From contig LS997564.1 in assembly GCA_000469685.2 (NCBI GenBank), positions 12,750,091 to 12,814,090 of the forward strand: a stretch of 64,000 nucleotides of DNA, written 5' to 3'. How positions within the stretch are numbered: position 1 is the stretch's first letter; each line of letters opens with the position of its first letter. Source of the stretch: Haemonchus contortus (lineage: Eukaryota > Nematoda > Chromadorea > Rhabditida > Trichostrongylidae). A model generated the notes under the pieces. That model saw only the letters and a list, made by a program, of their open reading frames with translations. It searched no databases and was not told the DNA's origin. Both the position numbers and the translations under genes were made by a program. Below, piece by piece: positions 46,307 through 58,607 of this stretch.

Positions 46307-49300
46307 TTACAACACCGTACCACTAATCAATTCCGGATTCTTCTGGTTCAGATTTAGAGCATCCAATCCGCTAGCAATTTGGTTTGATGCAGCCTGTCCA
46401 GCCAATCTGCAAGGTAGAACGTAACAAACGAAAACGTCTTTCCCACCCAGTACTGCACAATTCTTCACTTACCCTTCTCTAGGATCCCTCGGATACACGT
46501 ATGGCAGCGGCGGCTGCACAACAGGTCCTTTATGCATGGGGCCGCCTGGGTACGCTGCCGCCGGCACATCTTTCCCAAGATGACGACCCCTAAAATTTCG
46601 AGAAATATATTTACTATTCCCTCTTCTTAATGAGACCAACTTATGAAAATGCATGTCCGGCAGTGCTGTACACAGCTCAATGTATATGTCCAATCCTTAT
46701 TTTCATTTTTAACCATTCATTTTTCAGAACGAAAATTATAAGAAGAACAAATGGAAAAATGGTTCTGACAACTGATTCCTCTTGGTCAAAGCACTTGGAT
46801 GAGTCGTTTCTGGTTAATGCAAAGCAATCCTTCCGCTTTTTCGGAAAAAGAAAGGCTCTGCTCGTAGTAGGGAAGACCACCGCTAGGTCGAGGACCTGGT
46901 CCGTACAAATGCTACGTGACGGGTGACAATGCTCCGGCAAGAGAACGTTTCAAAGCTTTACTGAACGACTGAGTTTTACAGAACCCAACACTAACCACTA
47001 GTTAATTACATGACGCATCGCGACGTCGACAGGCCTTCCAACGCACGCGACGTCCCAGCCACCAGGACTTTTCGCAGTTCAGTCGATCGCGAATTTTCGC
47101 GCTACTGACCATTAGCCACCTCCTTATTTCTATGTATCTCCGCCACTATCTCCGAGTCGAGCAGAAGATCTTCGCAGTAGCACAGATCCACAGATTTTAA
47201 GAACGAGGCCTTGTCTTCTAACCGACAAAATTAGCGGCACTATGCGACTTCTTATTGGCGATAGAACCCAGCTACATTTTGTTACTCTCTCTACAGTGTT
47301 GTTGCAACATGGATGATAGCTTGAATTTTATTGCTAAAGTAGGATTGATGAGAATAGGGCGAGATTGTTCGTTTGCACTGTGAGTTATTCATGAACTTTC
47401 ATACATCCACATTGCACAAGCAGAAGTTCTTGATACTTAATCAGATCAATCTCGATTGAAGCGCTTAGCTTATGAGCATCGAGAATTCAGTTCGAAATCC
47501 GTTTGCACACCATTTACTTCTCTGCTCTCGACTGCGATCAATCGCTTAATTATGGCTGAACAAATATAGTTTGTGAGTGTGAGTATGTACACTGCAAACG
47601 GTCACACACATTGTGCACCCTCTCCTACATTTGCCTCACTACATATTCCATTTTTCCACAAAATTATGTTTCACGGTAATAGTCGCTTACACAAATGCAT
47701 AACTGGCAAGCTAACAAAATGGAGGGCACGATGCACAAGGAAAAGGAGGAACGAATCAAGACAAGACCCGACCAACACATATGACCAAGTTCGATCAATG
47801 TAAGCGGCAAATTCCCGAAAAATTTTATACTCTTTCATGAACGTCCCAAGAAATCGGCTTATAATGGAAACCTGGATGCATTCTCACCGCGGAAATGCTA
47901 GAACACCTCGAGAACCCGTTTGGTTGAAAACTGCCCTGGAAAGTGAGAACAGCCCAGATTACAGACGAAAGGAAACTCGAGATGCTTCTTAGATGAAACC
48001 CCATAAAAGACTGATCATAAATCTCGAATATCTGAAAAAGAAAGCAGTTGCTTACACTCCTAGATCCAAGGGCGCAAACTGCATGTTTATTCTACATATT
48101 AAAGCAAGCAATCGTTGCAAAGTATAGATATGTACTAGAAATCCTAAACTAAAAATCGGAGAGCCGCCGATAGCCATTACGGTTGCTATTTCACACAAAC
48201 ACGTAAACAGACGGAGCGAAGAAACTATGTTCACTTGTCTAATGAAAGGATGAATGGTCAGGTCTTTCTGCGTCAATCAATCCCGCCATTGAAAAGCGCT
48301 CCCGCATGTGCCCTTTACAATGACTTCCAGTAGTCGGCCGATCTTAGTGCTTTTATCGACCAAATGAGCCCGTTACCGACTCTGAGGGATTTGAGGCTTA
48401 GTTAGCTTGGGCGAGTGACTAGACCCAATCAAATAAGATCATTAGGAACCTGTCAAACGCACGCGAAAGCGTGGGTTGACTTATGGGATGGGTATGCCGT
48501 ACAGTTCCACGTCAACTTACACCCCACCTACACCTTTCCGCCTGTGGTAACATGGAAAAGTTAGTTGGCTGCTGCCCTCTCAGTCAGACAAGATTCAGCT
48601 GTGTCAATATTGATCAAAAAACTCGCCGCATTCCAAGATATGGAAAATAAAGTTGACGAAAACAGAAGATCAAACTTTATGTGTACATGGAATGTGCAAC
48701 ATTGAAGTCTGTGAGAGTCAAATCAATTATCGATGAGGAAAAGCTAAAGAATATTTGAAAACACTTATTTCCCCAACTCGCCTGCAGGCAAAACATTTAC
48801 AAGAAGATATGCGTCCTGCATTTTCGCAAACAGCTTGAGGAAACAAAGAAAACATGAGATGCCTCAAAAGTACCGTGTCTGATCGTGTCCCACAGCTCCT
48901 CGACCCGAACGTGGAGTGCCTTGCATATTTGATGGTGGCGTCGCCCACCCTTCATATGAAGGCCGAGGGTACATTCCACTAGGGGGACTGTATCCAAACA
49001 TTTCCTGAAAATAATATACTAACGATTCATTCCAAACATAAACTAATTTAGAAGTGAGAAAAACGAGTTCAAAAAGCTGAAATGAGATCATGAAAACTCA
49101 AACATTATACGCTGCAACTAACCCTTGACGCGAAAGGGATAAGCCCGAGTGGCGCTTCATCATAACCAGCTCCACCTTTTCCATAACCGTATGCGGACGC
49201 AAAGTCGTTAGAATACCCAGGCGGAACATTAGCACCAGCTTGGTGATTTTCACGTGGAACAGCATAAGTCACAACGACCGACATACCGTCGATCACAAAA

Positions 49301-52300
49301 TTGTTGGCTCTGAATAGGTAATAAGGATTTTTAGACGACCACCCCTCTTCTTTTCTTGCATTCGTAGGATCTCAAAAATTTTTAACGAAGTTTTAATAGT
49401 CTAATGAAAAACGAACTTACTTGACCATTCTATCAGCGACCTCCGCATGCGTGAACGTAACAAACGCAAAGCCACGGAATGGACGAGGAATGAGGATATT
49501 TGTCACCTGAAACACAGCAAGCATTGCATGTTTTATGAGGAATTTGTTCCAACATTCAGTCTCTGCTCTGTGGAAAGCTCCTACCGATGCTGCTTCCTTG
49601 ACTTGCTTAGCTTCCTTGTTGAAGAAGTCCCGCAACGTTTCTTCCGTGATTTTCTCGGTGAGGCGACCGACGAATATCTTATTCACTAAGGTCTTTCGAG
49701 GTGGTCCATAAGGGTTTCCACTGGTATCGGTGTGCTGAAACAATAATACCATTATCAAAAAGTTGCTAGAACAACATTAAAGTTTGAGATTATGCTCCTC
49801 CACTGTCGTAATGAAAAATTTTGTAACAAAACACTATGAAACACAGTAATGCTTACCTTCTGATCCGGAAAGCGGATCTCACAGCGTCTGCCATCAATCA
49901 TGTGATCACAAAATCCCATAACTTTGTCTTCCTCTTCTACGCTGCTCATTTGAACAAAGCCAAATCCTTTAGAACTTCCATCTGCGTTTCTTTTGATCTT
50001 AATGATGAAGACATAACGATCGTATTCTTTTGTACAAACTCTCCCTTTTTTGCCGATTAGCTTATTTTACTCCATTTAATCTTTGATGCCTACATTCGTT
50101 TTTTTTTTTGTTTTTCGAACAAGCACGAACAAAACGCATGCAACAATTTATTCTCCGAAATGAACCTAACCCTAGAAAAGTGGGGACAAAAAGTAAAACC
50201 GATGATGCCAAAGTTATTGTCTAGAGCCCGAACCATGATTTGTCTGAATCCTCAAAAGTATGTCATTCCGACCTTAGGACCAGAGATGTGGTGCCTTTTC
50301 CGAGAAAAAAATTGGTAGATATATCCCCATTACCGACCACCACAGCAAACCTACCCTTACGCAGGGACTATACACTAATTCAAAAGGCTCATTCCATAAT
50401 TAGGAGTGATTAAAGTGAATGTCTAACAAATCACATCCATATTCATTGATTTTCAAAACAAGCACGCAAATCGGAACTTGCTGTATCGAGCATGCCCACA
50501 TAACGTACACACTACCCGCGTCGGATCATGTTTTGCATCTCTTTGCTTAACCTACCTAATAAGAATGTCGAGAACATTCAAGCACCAAGACAAAACACAA
50601 AACACACAGATAACTCACAGACATAATTCTCACGCACCTCTGCAAATACGACGGTACCGAACGTTTCGAAGTACTTCTTGAAGTCTTCGTCAGTGGTCTT
50701 GAAATTCACGCCGAGCACGATGAGGTCAACAGGACGGCGCGGCATCACTGGTTGATTAACGGAATCCCGAGCGTCGGCAGCACGTTTGCGACCAACTCGC
50801 CCTTCACCGTCACTGTCCGATTCTCCATCGCTGGTACCGATTTTGCGACGTTTTACACTCACATCCGAACCTAGACACACCTTTCTCGCCTCCCGTACTA
50901 CATACATTAAACTCAATAACATCAAAAAAAGCCATCACTCGACACATTCTCCTGCAACCATACCAGAGCTAAAATTGGTTGGTGACAAACAGCTGACTTG
51001 TCTAGAGCTTTGTCTAGTTAAGCTTCACCTAAGCGGCAACAGACGCCGCTTCTTTGACATTCAGACCACGAGTGCGGCTATTGACGCAGCGAGATTTTGT
51101 TGAGGCACGTCAAAACTAACTAGGTTTCAGCGCTCCTCCGTTTGCATTGCTCTTTCATACGAGTGACTGATCACCGTCGTTATAACAACTGCTCTGAATG
51201 AGATTGATAGGGAACACGCAGTTCGGGAGAGGCACGGGTTGTTCCACCCCTGTCTACGCCTTCTCTGCGAGGTAGTACCTTGAAAGACAATTTCATTTTC
51301 ACTCCAGCTTTTGCATAGGGTAAGCATCGCACCCACCACGGCAACCTTTCCCCCTATCCTTCGATATCCCCATGGCAAAGAATATTGGTGCCCACCCTTC
51401 CCTGCGCTCCAGCGGCAGAGGGCAGTTGGATCGGTCAAGGTCAGTAACCTCACTGAACTTCAACTTTTTACAGCGACTCACTACAATTTTTTTCATCAAA
51501 AACAGTGAAAAAATTTGCTGGATCAGCTGTTGGCCATTGTTTGATCCTTAAATTTATCACCCAAAGATGAGTTTGAATCAAGTCCTGATTAATTCTCTGA
51601 ACAGAAATGAAATGGGAATTAGTTAATAGGAACAATATTAACAAAAAACAGAAGATAACTCCTACTCACATGATGGAAATTATGAGCTCGCTTAAGTAGG
51701 GTTTGACCTAGGCCGATCCAACTGAATGAGGTGACGGTTCCGTAAACGGTTTTTTCGAAACTAAGCCTATAACGCGCGCGACGCATCCCACTGGCTGCTT
51801 TCATTGTCTGCCGGTCGGCCGGTCGGCCGATGACGTAATACGATTAGTTTGTGTAAGAAATCTACGTCTGCTGCAATTCATTTCACGGTCAGATTCTTTC
51901 AGTAGGGTTCTTACCGTGAAATAAAATGCAACAGATGTAGATTCCTTACACGAACTACCCTAAAATTCCATAGATAAGAGCGGTTGAACCTACCGATGAA
52001 AAATGAATTGGAAAAAATCGAAATTGAATGCAGTCACCCCTCTAACTTGATGGATGTATAAATTAAACTTCGAAGAAGAAGTTAAGAAGAAGCTCCCCTC
52101 AACTCTAAACCCCGCTCATTTAATAAACCATTCATATAGAAAAACAGCGATCCGTTAAAATTGCTATTTTCCTATATGAATTGTTTATTAAGTGGGCGGG
52201 GTTCAGTGTTGAGGGGCGGATCTTCTTCTTAACTTCTTCTTCGAAGTTTAATTTATCCATCCATCAAGTTAGAGGGGTGACTGCATTCAATTTCGATTTT

Positions 52301-53642
52301 TTCCAATTCATTTTAAACCGGTAGGTTCAACCGCTCTTATCTATGGAATTTTAGGGTAATTCGTCTTACGTCAGCCGGCGTGCCGGATCGCCAGCTGGTC
52401 GGCGGACTAGGAAAGCAGTCAATGCGAACTCTAGATGACATTACGGTACCACTAGGTGTCAGTGGAGCAAAAGATTTGCACTAGTGCGAGTCCTCTTCTC
52501 TTCGGCCCGTCCAAGCGCGAATCATATGCCCCACTGACAAATGCGACACGCCGAGAATCGCGTTCTGACGCGGCGCGTACGAAAGCTGCGCGTGACCTGG
52601 TTTCGACGGACGGTCGCAACGAAGCAAACCCCCGAAACAGCGCTTCAACCTCAATGAATGCCATCTTTGGGCAATTATGTCCAATGAAAATGAGGTCGAA
52701 AAGGACCACTCCAACTGATCTGTGTCCCTGATGCTAACGGCTGCAGCGGCCGATTGTTGATCGAAGATGGCATTAGTGAGATTTGAGATATGAAAAAGCG
52801 CAGCGAATCGTTTAAACTTCATGATTTAGACCCACGAGCGCCCAAAAAGGCACATTGTCAGAAATCAATCACACTAGAGCAATCAATACAACTTCATTCC
52901 TGACATTTTGCCATCGTCTTATAGGCGATTCTACTCGCAGTTCATCGGGCTGCACTCGCAAATGACTAGAAACTGAGTGGCAGCACACTGCAGAGTCTAC
53001 TACCCCACATTCCTGACCTAGTCATAGTTGCCTGTAGTTGCCGATACCCAATAGTGGGCCTCACGATAATGTTGGAAAACTAATTTAATTGGATTTGTAA
53101 ATGCACTGCTTTAACTACAATCACAGACTTCGTGAAATTGACAAAGACACAAAATTTCCAAACCTCGCTCAGCGCGTGCATTCGAAAAGATCACCATAAA
53201 CACTTTGTCATCCCATCCATCAAGAGGTGGTAACATTTTAGTTCCAGAGGAATCAACCCTGAAACTCTGAACATTAGAAAAAAACGGAGATATACAATAA
53301 AAACTTACGCCACTGCTCTCAGTGCTCCGGTCTTTGGATTTTTAAACTTCAATCCCGTTGCACCAGGATAAGACGCCTGAAGTGTTGCCATGGACAAAGA
53401 ATTATCCTGAGCGGTCGGCAGCTCCATTGGGTCGCCTGAAACAAAATTCATGAAGAAGTGCTAGGTTCCACAAAAAAAAAACAAGCAGTGCAGTAATGCA
53501 AACAGGTAGTACCGTTATTATCCGATACAACGACGAATTCAGAAAACGGTATGCCGTTGCCATTCCCATTTGATTCAATGTCCATCTTCACCACCTCACT
53601 GCGTGCTCTTTTTTCACCAGCGCAAATAGTCAACTCGCTCAT
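46307..53642 (-). CDS. tdp-1: TDP-43 family RNA-binding protein
   Basis: Eleven exons (53513-53642, 53309-53435, 53164-53258, 50638-50870, 49857-49997, 49585-49734, 49421-49506, 49123-49309, 48874-49004, 46473-46589, 46307-46406) keep phase throughout: 498 codons plus stop. N-terminal domain ~33-116 (FPGATGLKFKNP-type core, here YPGATGLKFKNP; GWDDKVFMVIF). Bipartite basic nuclear signal ~124-147 (KRRK...GRKR). RRM1 ~165-240 with RNP2 LIVLGV and RNP1 KGFGFVQM, including the family word HMIDGRRC. RRM2 ~261-335 with IFVGRL and RGFAFVTF. The C-terminus ~336-498 is Gly/Ser/Pro/Tyr-rich, less glycine-rich than in vertebrate TDP-43. The family binds UG-rich RNA and acts in splicing and RNA stability in the nucleus. 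The exon 5 acceptor (ATTAAG) and exon 9 donor (CG/GTACTT) are weak. If exon 9 is read through, a TGA at 48864-48866 gives a shorter form ending TRYF. A later Met (53585) is an alternative start. Confidence 0.88.
48545..48740 (+). mobile_element. Possible RTE-like 5' fragment inside tdp-1 intron 9
   Basis: Plus-strand sequence GTTAGTTGGCTGCTGCCCTC, then AAGATCAAACTTTATGTGTACATGG, could encode SNFMCTWNVQ. That resembles the start of the endonuclease domain of RTE-type elements (CTYN/CTWN R). The frame breaks at once. Weak call; opposite strand to tdp-1. Confidence 0.3.
51831..52373. mobile_element. Long-arm foldback MITE, middle nest level
   Basis: The termini TGACGTAATACGA and TCGTCTTACGTCA are inverted. 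Arms of roughly 190 nt pair almost throughout (CCCTAAAATTCCATAGATAAG with its inverse; GAACTTCTTCTT-type tracts; GGCGGGGTTCAGTG against its partner), centred near 52155. The left arm is interrupted by the inner element (51845-51957), which shows the insertion order. Confidence 0.8.
51845..51957. mobile_element. ~110-bp MITE, innermost nest level
   Basis: TAGTTTGTGTAAGAAATCTAC pairs with GTAGATTCCTTACACGAACTA. Inside these, TTCATTTCACGGT and ACCGTGAAATAAAATG pair as well. It splits the left arm of the larger foldback element. Confidence 0.75.
52422..52640 (+). repeat. Dispersed repeat R1, copy in tdp-1 intron 3
   Basis: Words shared with 19825-20020: TCTAGATGACATTACGGTAC, GTGTCAGTGGAGC, GATTTGCACTAGT, CGCGGCGCG. 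Open frames here (52452-52709 and others) follow the repeat rather than a gene. Confidence 0.5.
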
Positions 53643-54200
53643 GAATGTAATTCCAAGCCTTAATGAGAAGGAAATATACGTGTCCGTGTTGCATAACACG
53701 CAGAAGAGAAAAAATTGACAAAACTTCCAATATAAGAACAACACAAGAAGTACGTTACAGAAACAAATGCGCCCGATATGAAGGGACTGTTCAGGAAATG
53801 CTCGCGAATCGAGCACCATACCAGAGAAATAGAAGTTTCGAGCATCAAACGCTTAGTTTGGTTTGGAGCCAAGATTCCTCGACTCACTAAGCACGGCTAT
53901 AGTGTGGAATGAACTAGTAAAATGAATTGGATGAAAATTTGCAGCGTCAAGCGCGGCAAGCGCCAGCCAGCTCTTGAGCACCAGATTAACACAATCAACA
54001 AATTTTTTACAAGCAGAAAACACATGGTAGCCTCTGTAGCTCTGCTAGCAAAGTAGTTATAGAAGGCACACTGGTGAACTCTGAAGAGTGACAGCTGCGA
54101 TTTACCACGAACGTCTTGGCAGTCAGAGCCAGCATACTGCAACAAATGCGTCTTGGCAGTCAGCATACTGCAGGACGTTCGTTGCAGGTCGCAGGTGTCA
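53643..54200. other. Upstream of tdp-1; no gene seen
   Basis: Presumed promoter and 5' leader of tdp-1. A short tandem duplication (GTCTTGGCAGTCAG...AGCATACTGCA, twice) lies at about 54110-54180. I see no clear trans-splice acceptor right before the chosen ATG. Confidence 0.4.
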
Positions 54201-54214
54201 CTCAAAGTGTCTTC

Positions 54215-54835
54215 CCAGCGACCGACCGACCGACGCCAGTGCTAGCCACTTAATTGGCTGCTTTCGGACTTCAACGATTCATCTGTCCGCGTGCGTGCTG
54301 CGACGGCGTCGCTAGATAGGTTTTGACGTGTTGGAACGTGATCTAGTGTTGTCAGTCCTGTCTAGCACCACCATGACAGCATGCACGCGACCGCCGTCGC
54401 AGCACGCACGCACGGAAGGACGGACTGGAAGCAGCCTTCATAACACTGAACTCGATGGATCACGCGCCCTCATGGCTCAAGAGGCTCTGAACACAACCTG
54501 TTCAGTGTTTTCAACAACTGGCTAGCGCCGTCGGCCGGTCGGCCGGTCGGTCGGTCGGTCGGTCGGTCGGTCGGTCGGTCGGTCGGTCGGTCGGAAGGCT
54601 CACCGGTGAACTCTGAAAGCAGCCACAGTTCACTTTCATTCTTCAACGATTCATCCGTCCGTCCGTCCGCCCGTTCAACGGGAGCGGGACGGCGATCACG
54701 TGCGTGTCGCGCAGGCGGTTCTAGGTATTTACAGTGTCTGATCGGTATTTAGCGCTGTCAACACCTTTCTAGAACCGCCGGCGCGAGCCGCGTTAAACGG
54801 ACGGACGGTCGTCCGAGTCTGAAAGCAGCCACACT
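54215..54835. repeat. Cluster of GC-rich foldback elements
   Basis: A ~183-bp foldback at 54255-54437 runs from TGGCTGCTTTCGGACTTC through GCGTGCGTGCTGCGACGGCG to GACTGGAAGCAGCC. It lies inside a larger inverted pair (ACCGACCGACCGACGCCAGT near 54221 against GGCTAGCGCCGTCGGCC at 54519). A third palindrome follows at 54620-54830 (GGCGGTTCTAGG...CCTTTCTAGAACCGCC). TCTGAAAGCAGCCACA occurs twice in direct orientation (54612 and 54816). Confidence 0.65.
54532..54594. repeat. (GGTC)n tetranucleotide repeat
   Basis: About fifteen GGTC units, the first few with GGCC variants, adjoin the foldback cluster and probably arose by expansion of its GGCCGGTC-type termini. Confidence 0.8.
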
Positions 54836-54893
54836 GGTCCGAGAAAAGATTTTCGGGAAGAGCGCAAACTTTCAAATGGACTTTTAATGCCGG

Positions 54894-55334
54894 TTGTCAT
54901 ATCAGCCACTAAGGACCGAACACTCGACAGATTTCGATTTACGAAGAGGATTCATGAGGGCTAAGTATCCACCTGGTCCACCTGACGTTCATATGGTTAT
55001 GACTATATGCGTTACATGTAAAACTACAGAAAGATCAGGTGTTTTCGATCTTTTTGAAAAGGTGAATGTAGATGAATGTAACGTGATCCCTGTACGTCGA
55101 GGGTGCGAGTATGCTCAACGAAAAGGTAACTGGGGATTGGAACGTGCAACAAGGTGTCAGTTTTATGGAGAGGGGAGAGCGAACAGAGAACTGCCGCGAG
55201 CTCGACTGTCTTTAGCCCGACCGAAAGGAAAGGGATTGTGGAGATATTTTATTGCATGGCGAACGGAAACTTGGGGGCATCGCTGCTGCGAGATCCTATC
55301 ACAGCAGCTCAGGGTCAGACAACTTCTACGTTAA
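54894..55334 (+). CDS. Unrecognised 146-codon open frame
   Basis: The frame contains PPGPPDVHMVMTICVTCKTT and two further Cys but no domain that I know. It lies in repeat-rich DNA with no neighbouring exons that clearly join it. A frame at 55583-55807 (+) follows without a clear splice link. It could be a retroelement or gene fragment, or chance. Confidence 0.15.
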   Translation: MSYQPLRTEHSTDFDLRRGFMRAKYPPGPPDVHMVMTICVTCKTTERSGVFDLFEKVNVDECNVIPVRRGCEYAQRKGNWGLERATRCQFYGEGRANRELPRARLSLARPKGKGLWRYFIAWRTETWGHRCCEILSQQLRVRQLLR

Positions 55335-58084
55335 AGGAAGTTACGTCATCGGCGGGTGGGTCATATCACTACATGGCCGATAGCCGGTGATGCTCCTGCA
55401 TACCGATACGTCCACATTACGTCGAATGCTTATCATCTTCTCTTTCTGCGGCTTCCCCCTTGAGTGGTATTGCGCCTGGTCATGAACGGTACTACAACGT
55501 CCATCTTTATATGGTTGCGCTACCCCATCACCATTTATAGGATACATTTTCCACCTGGTCAGGGTCGCTCACACAGACGACATTGGAAGAAAATCGTTTC
55601 AAAGATCGCGTCAGTCGAGATGTAATATGTCCACAGGCTGTCTCGACATCTACATCGACTACGCCTGAAATCATTAATTTCACGACGAAAAACCAAAACT
55701 TGTTTGTTCACGTGGCTCCAGAAGAGAACGGGGAGCATCCGGAACCAAGTGTATTTCAAAGTCAAAATCCGAAGTCAAAAAAAAAGACGACGGCTACCCA
55801 AAATTAAAAAGTTCCGAAAATCGTCAAAACCGAAGATTGCCTACTGCACTCACTGTAACTGCATCGACACTAAACTACTGCAGCAGGCAAACAACTGGTC
55901 ATTGTAATGCGTCTGCGGATACGAGACATTGAATTGGAACGGGAAGCCGTGTGCTGAAGAAGGTCAAACAGATAATGGAAGGGAGGGACGCATTTCTGTA
56001 CTCGCTAAGGGGCAGAACACTTTTACCCCGCCTGCTGGATTAGATCGCTGTCTTTTCCCAGCCGAACCTGCTTTGCAACTGTCTCTACCGGTTCTTCGCT
56101 TGTCACTGTCTGCGACGAAGAAGATCACTTGGAAGAATTCGCCAGGGGTAAGCTAACTCAGAGATTCATGTCGCTCTCGTACCAAAGCATTCTGCATAGC
56201 TCAGTGAAATAAATTTTATGATATAGTCAAATAGAACCTAGAGCCACTTTTAGAGGCATGATAAAGAAGTTTTGCCTCTGAAAGTTCCAGGATCGTAATA
56301 GGAAAAGGATATGTTGACATAATGTCTAGTCGATGATGCAGAACCAAAGGCTAAACTGTCAGCACCATTCATAACAATATACATTTCCCAGAGCCAGAGA
56401 TGGGTGACTTGAAAATTTTTGCGTCGAAATCAGAAATAGGTTCGATTGGTCAGGCGAAATCCTTCTGCATAGTTAGCTGCACCAATGAATGCGGATAGAA
56501 ATATGGCTAAGAGCTTCTGTCTTTCGACAAATTTCGGTTGAAAGTCTCAAGCGCTACCAGAGCGCCTAAATGGGGCTCCCAAATGTCACCCAGCACCGAA
56601 ATTGCTTTGACAATCCCAAAGCGCGGCAGGTTGCTACGGAACCTGCGAAGAGCACGCCAAATAGTAGGAGCCCGTTGGACGGGGCCCAGAGTAGATCCCA
56701 CCTACTCTGAACCAAAATTCTACTCAAAGTGAGAAGACTGAAGCCTAAAATATCAACAGCAATGAGAAGTAACGAGAAAAACCTGAATAATGAACAAAAA
56801 GACTGCTTGTAACAAACGAAACCGCCTTCTTGCTGTAAGAACTTCAGATATTCACCCTAACAAAGACAAACTTCCTTAAAATACTTTACGACAATACCCA
56901 AAAAATATCGACACGAACCGATTGACAAGGAAACGCAGGCGAAATGAGCAAGTGCACTGCCGACCGCAACGCAGCATCCCGTTCCACACAGGACCCGCCT
57001 GAGCGGCGCGGTATTTAAACTGCGGTTTTTGGGAGAAGTAAGGCGCAAGTGGAATTGGAGTGGAAGTAGAGGGATTTTAATGTCGAACGTGAACGTATGA
57101 TACAGTAACTCCCTAGTGCGGCACCACCCACCTCGTGGGCTTCACCCAAGGTACTTTTTTTATGTCATTATATACGATGGGTGTTTGGAGGTGCTCGGGC
57201 GTCTCCTGGTTACGAGTTACTTTGTGACACATTCAAGGGACTTTAAAACTCGTTTTGTGCGAAATGAAAGGGTAAGAGGGCTCGATGTGGGATGGAAGGG
57301 ACCGTTCGTCCAGCGATTGATAAGTCAGGATCAGGTTTTGCTGGATGACTCGTTTATATATGATGCAACAAGCGGGGTTTCTAGGAGGGAAGTTGGGATC
57401 CGTTTTACGCCCAGGTAAGACGTGACGTATTACGGGAGGAGGGTACAGGAAGAGGAGGGGGGAGGGGGAAACGGTGAAAAAAGTCTCCCGTTTTTAGCCA
57501 TTTCTATGCGGTTTTACAATATTGAATTTACTTTTCAAATTAATCCCCTGTAAGAGGTCAGAATCTAACTGATGAAGGGGTAAACAGGATGGATGATGAA
57601 GATGATGAAGGAAGGAGCACACACAAGAGACACCCTCTATCCCCGAAGCGACGACTGAATTGGCAATCGATGTTTCTTTGCATTGGCACTGCCCCCTTCC
57701 TCCTGCATCGCTGCCCTGGCAAGAGTTTAGACAGAGAGGCAGTCGTGATCGTCAACGATCGGAACGAATAGCGCAGACATCCCTGGGCTGGCTGGATGTG
57801 GGACAAGAATATCGAACGGCAAGCTGCTCCAGCTGTATGCGCTCATCTCTGAGAAACATAAAAGGAGAGTTGGAGGGTGACTGGGTGAAGATGGGTGCAG
57901 GGGAGCTCAACGGAATAGGCGCGGAATCGATTCTTGTGCACTCAATGCCCGTGGCTGGGCTGCCACCCAAGTAGTCTAGAGCTGGAGAGTGGAAATTCGA
58001 CTGACAAGAGTAAAACGCATGCTGTTGTGTTTGATTGGGGACTGATTGGGGGAGCGCTTGTCCCGCTTTACGCTAAAAGTGAAG
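55335..58084. other. No supported gene
   Basis: Several short frames on both strands overlap one another and show no motif. I see no element ends. A purine-rich stretch occurs near 57435-57475. Confidence 0.4.
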
Positions 58085-58285
58085 CACAAAAAGGATAAAT
58101 TCTTTGGACTATGATCAATCCCGCCTGAGATGTACGCCCCGCATTCGACAAGAGTATGGTAGCAATTAACCGACTCCGGAGGTGTGGAAGGCTTGGTTGC
58201 CCTAGGCGGGTATCGATCCGGGATTCGGAACTGTGACCATGCGTGTGGATAGTACGTCATTCGCCACTACACCAATTCCACCCTT
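58085..58285 (-). repeat. SINE-like dispersed repeat, best copy
   Basis: On the minus strand an A-box-like TGGTGTAGTGG is followed, about 35 nt on, by GTTCCGAATCCCGG (B-box-like with one extra base), then a tRNA-unrelated body ending near the ATCCCGCCTGAGATGTACGC word (plus strand). This is the typical layout of a Pol III-derived SINE. Confidence 0.5.
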
Positions 58286-58607
58286 ACTACAAGTATTTCG
58301 GTAAAAACCCTGTAGAAACGCAGTAACAGTTGATTCCTAGGAGTTCAATGGAGCTGTTACACGAGAGTACGAAATGTTCAGCAACGATTAACACTTCCAT
58401 TTCGGTGGTATCAAGAGCAGGTAACCTTCATCTGTATTCCAGATTCAAAGGTTTGGTATGATCCCTTTTCTGCCAGTTTTTCATCACAAACAAGGAACCA
58501 TGTTGATGTTGTACTTTCATCTCATCGGATTTTGGTTTCCTACGTTATTAATTCACATTTGGCAGATTCTATAGAGGCATTCCTCCATAAAGGCTTTTAT
58601 AAAGCCC

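Larger units (their letters stand above)
51792..52421. mobile_element. TGGCTGC element in tdp-1 intron 3, outermost nest level
   Basis: The left end TGGCTGCTTTCATTGTCTGCC and right end GGCGGACTAGGAAAGCAGTCA are the termini of the palindromic family. They are 630 bp apart because a second element (51831-52373) sits inside. Outside it, CGCGACGCATCCCAC and ATGCGAACTCTAGATGACAT belong to repeat R1. Confidence 0.75.
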
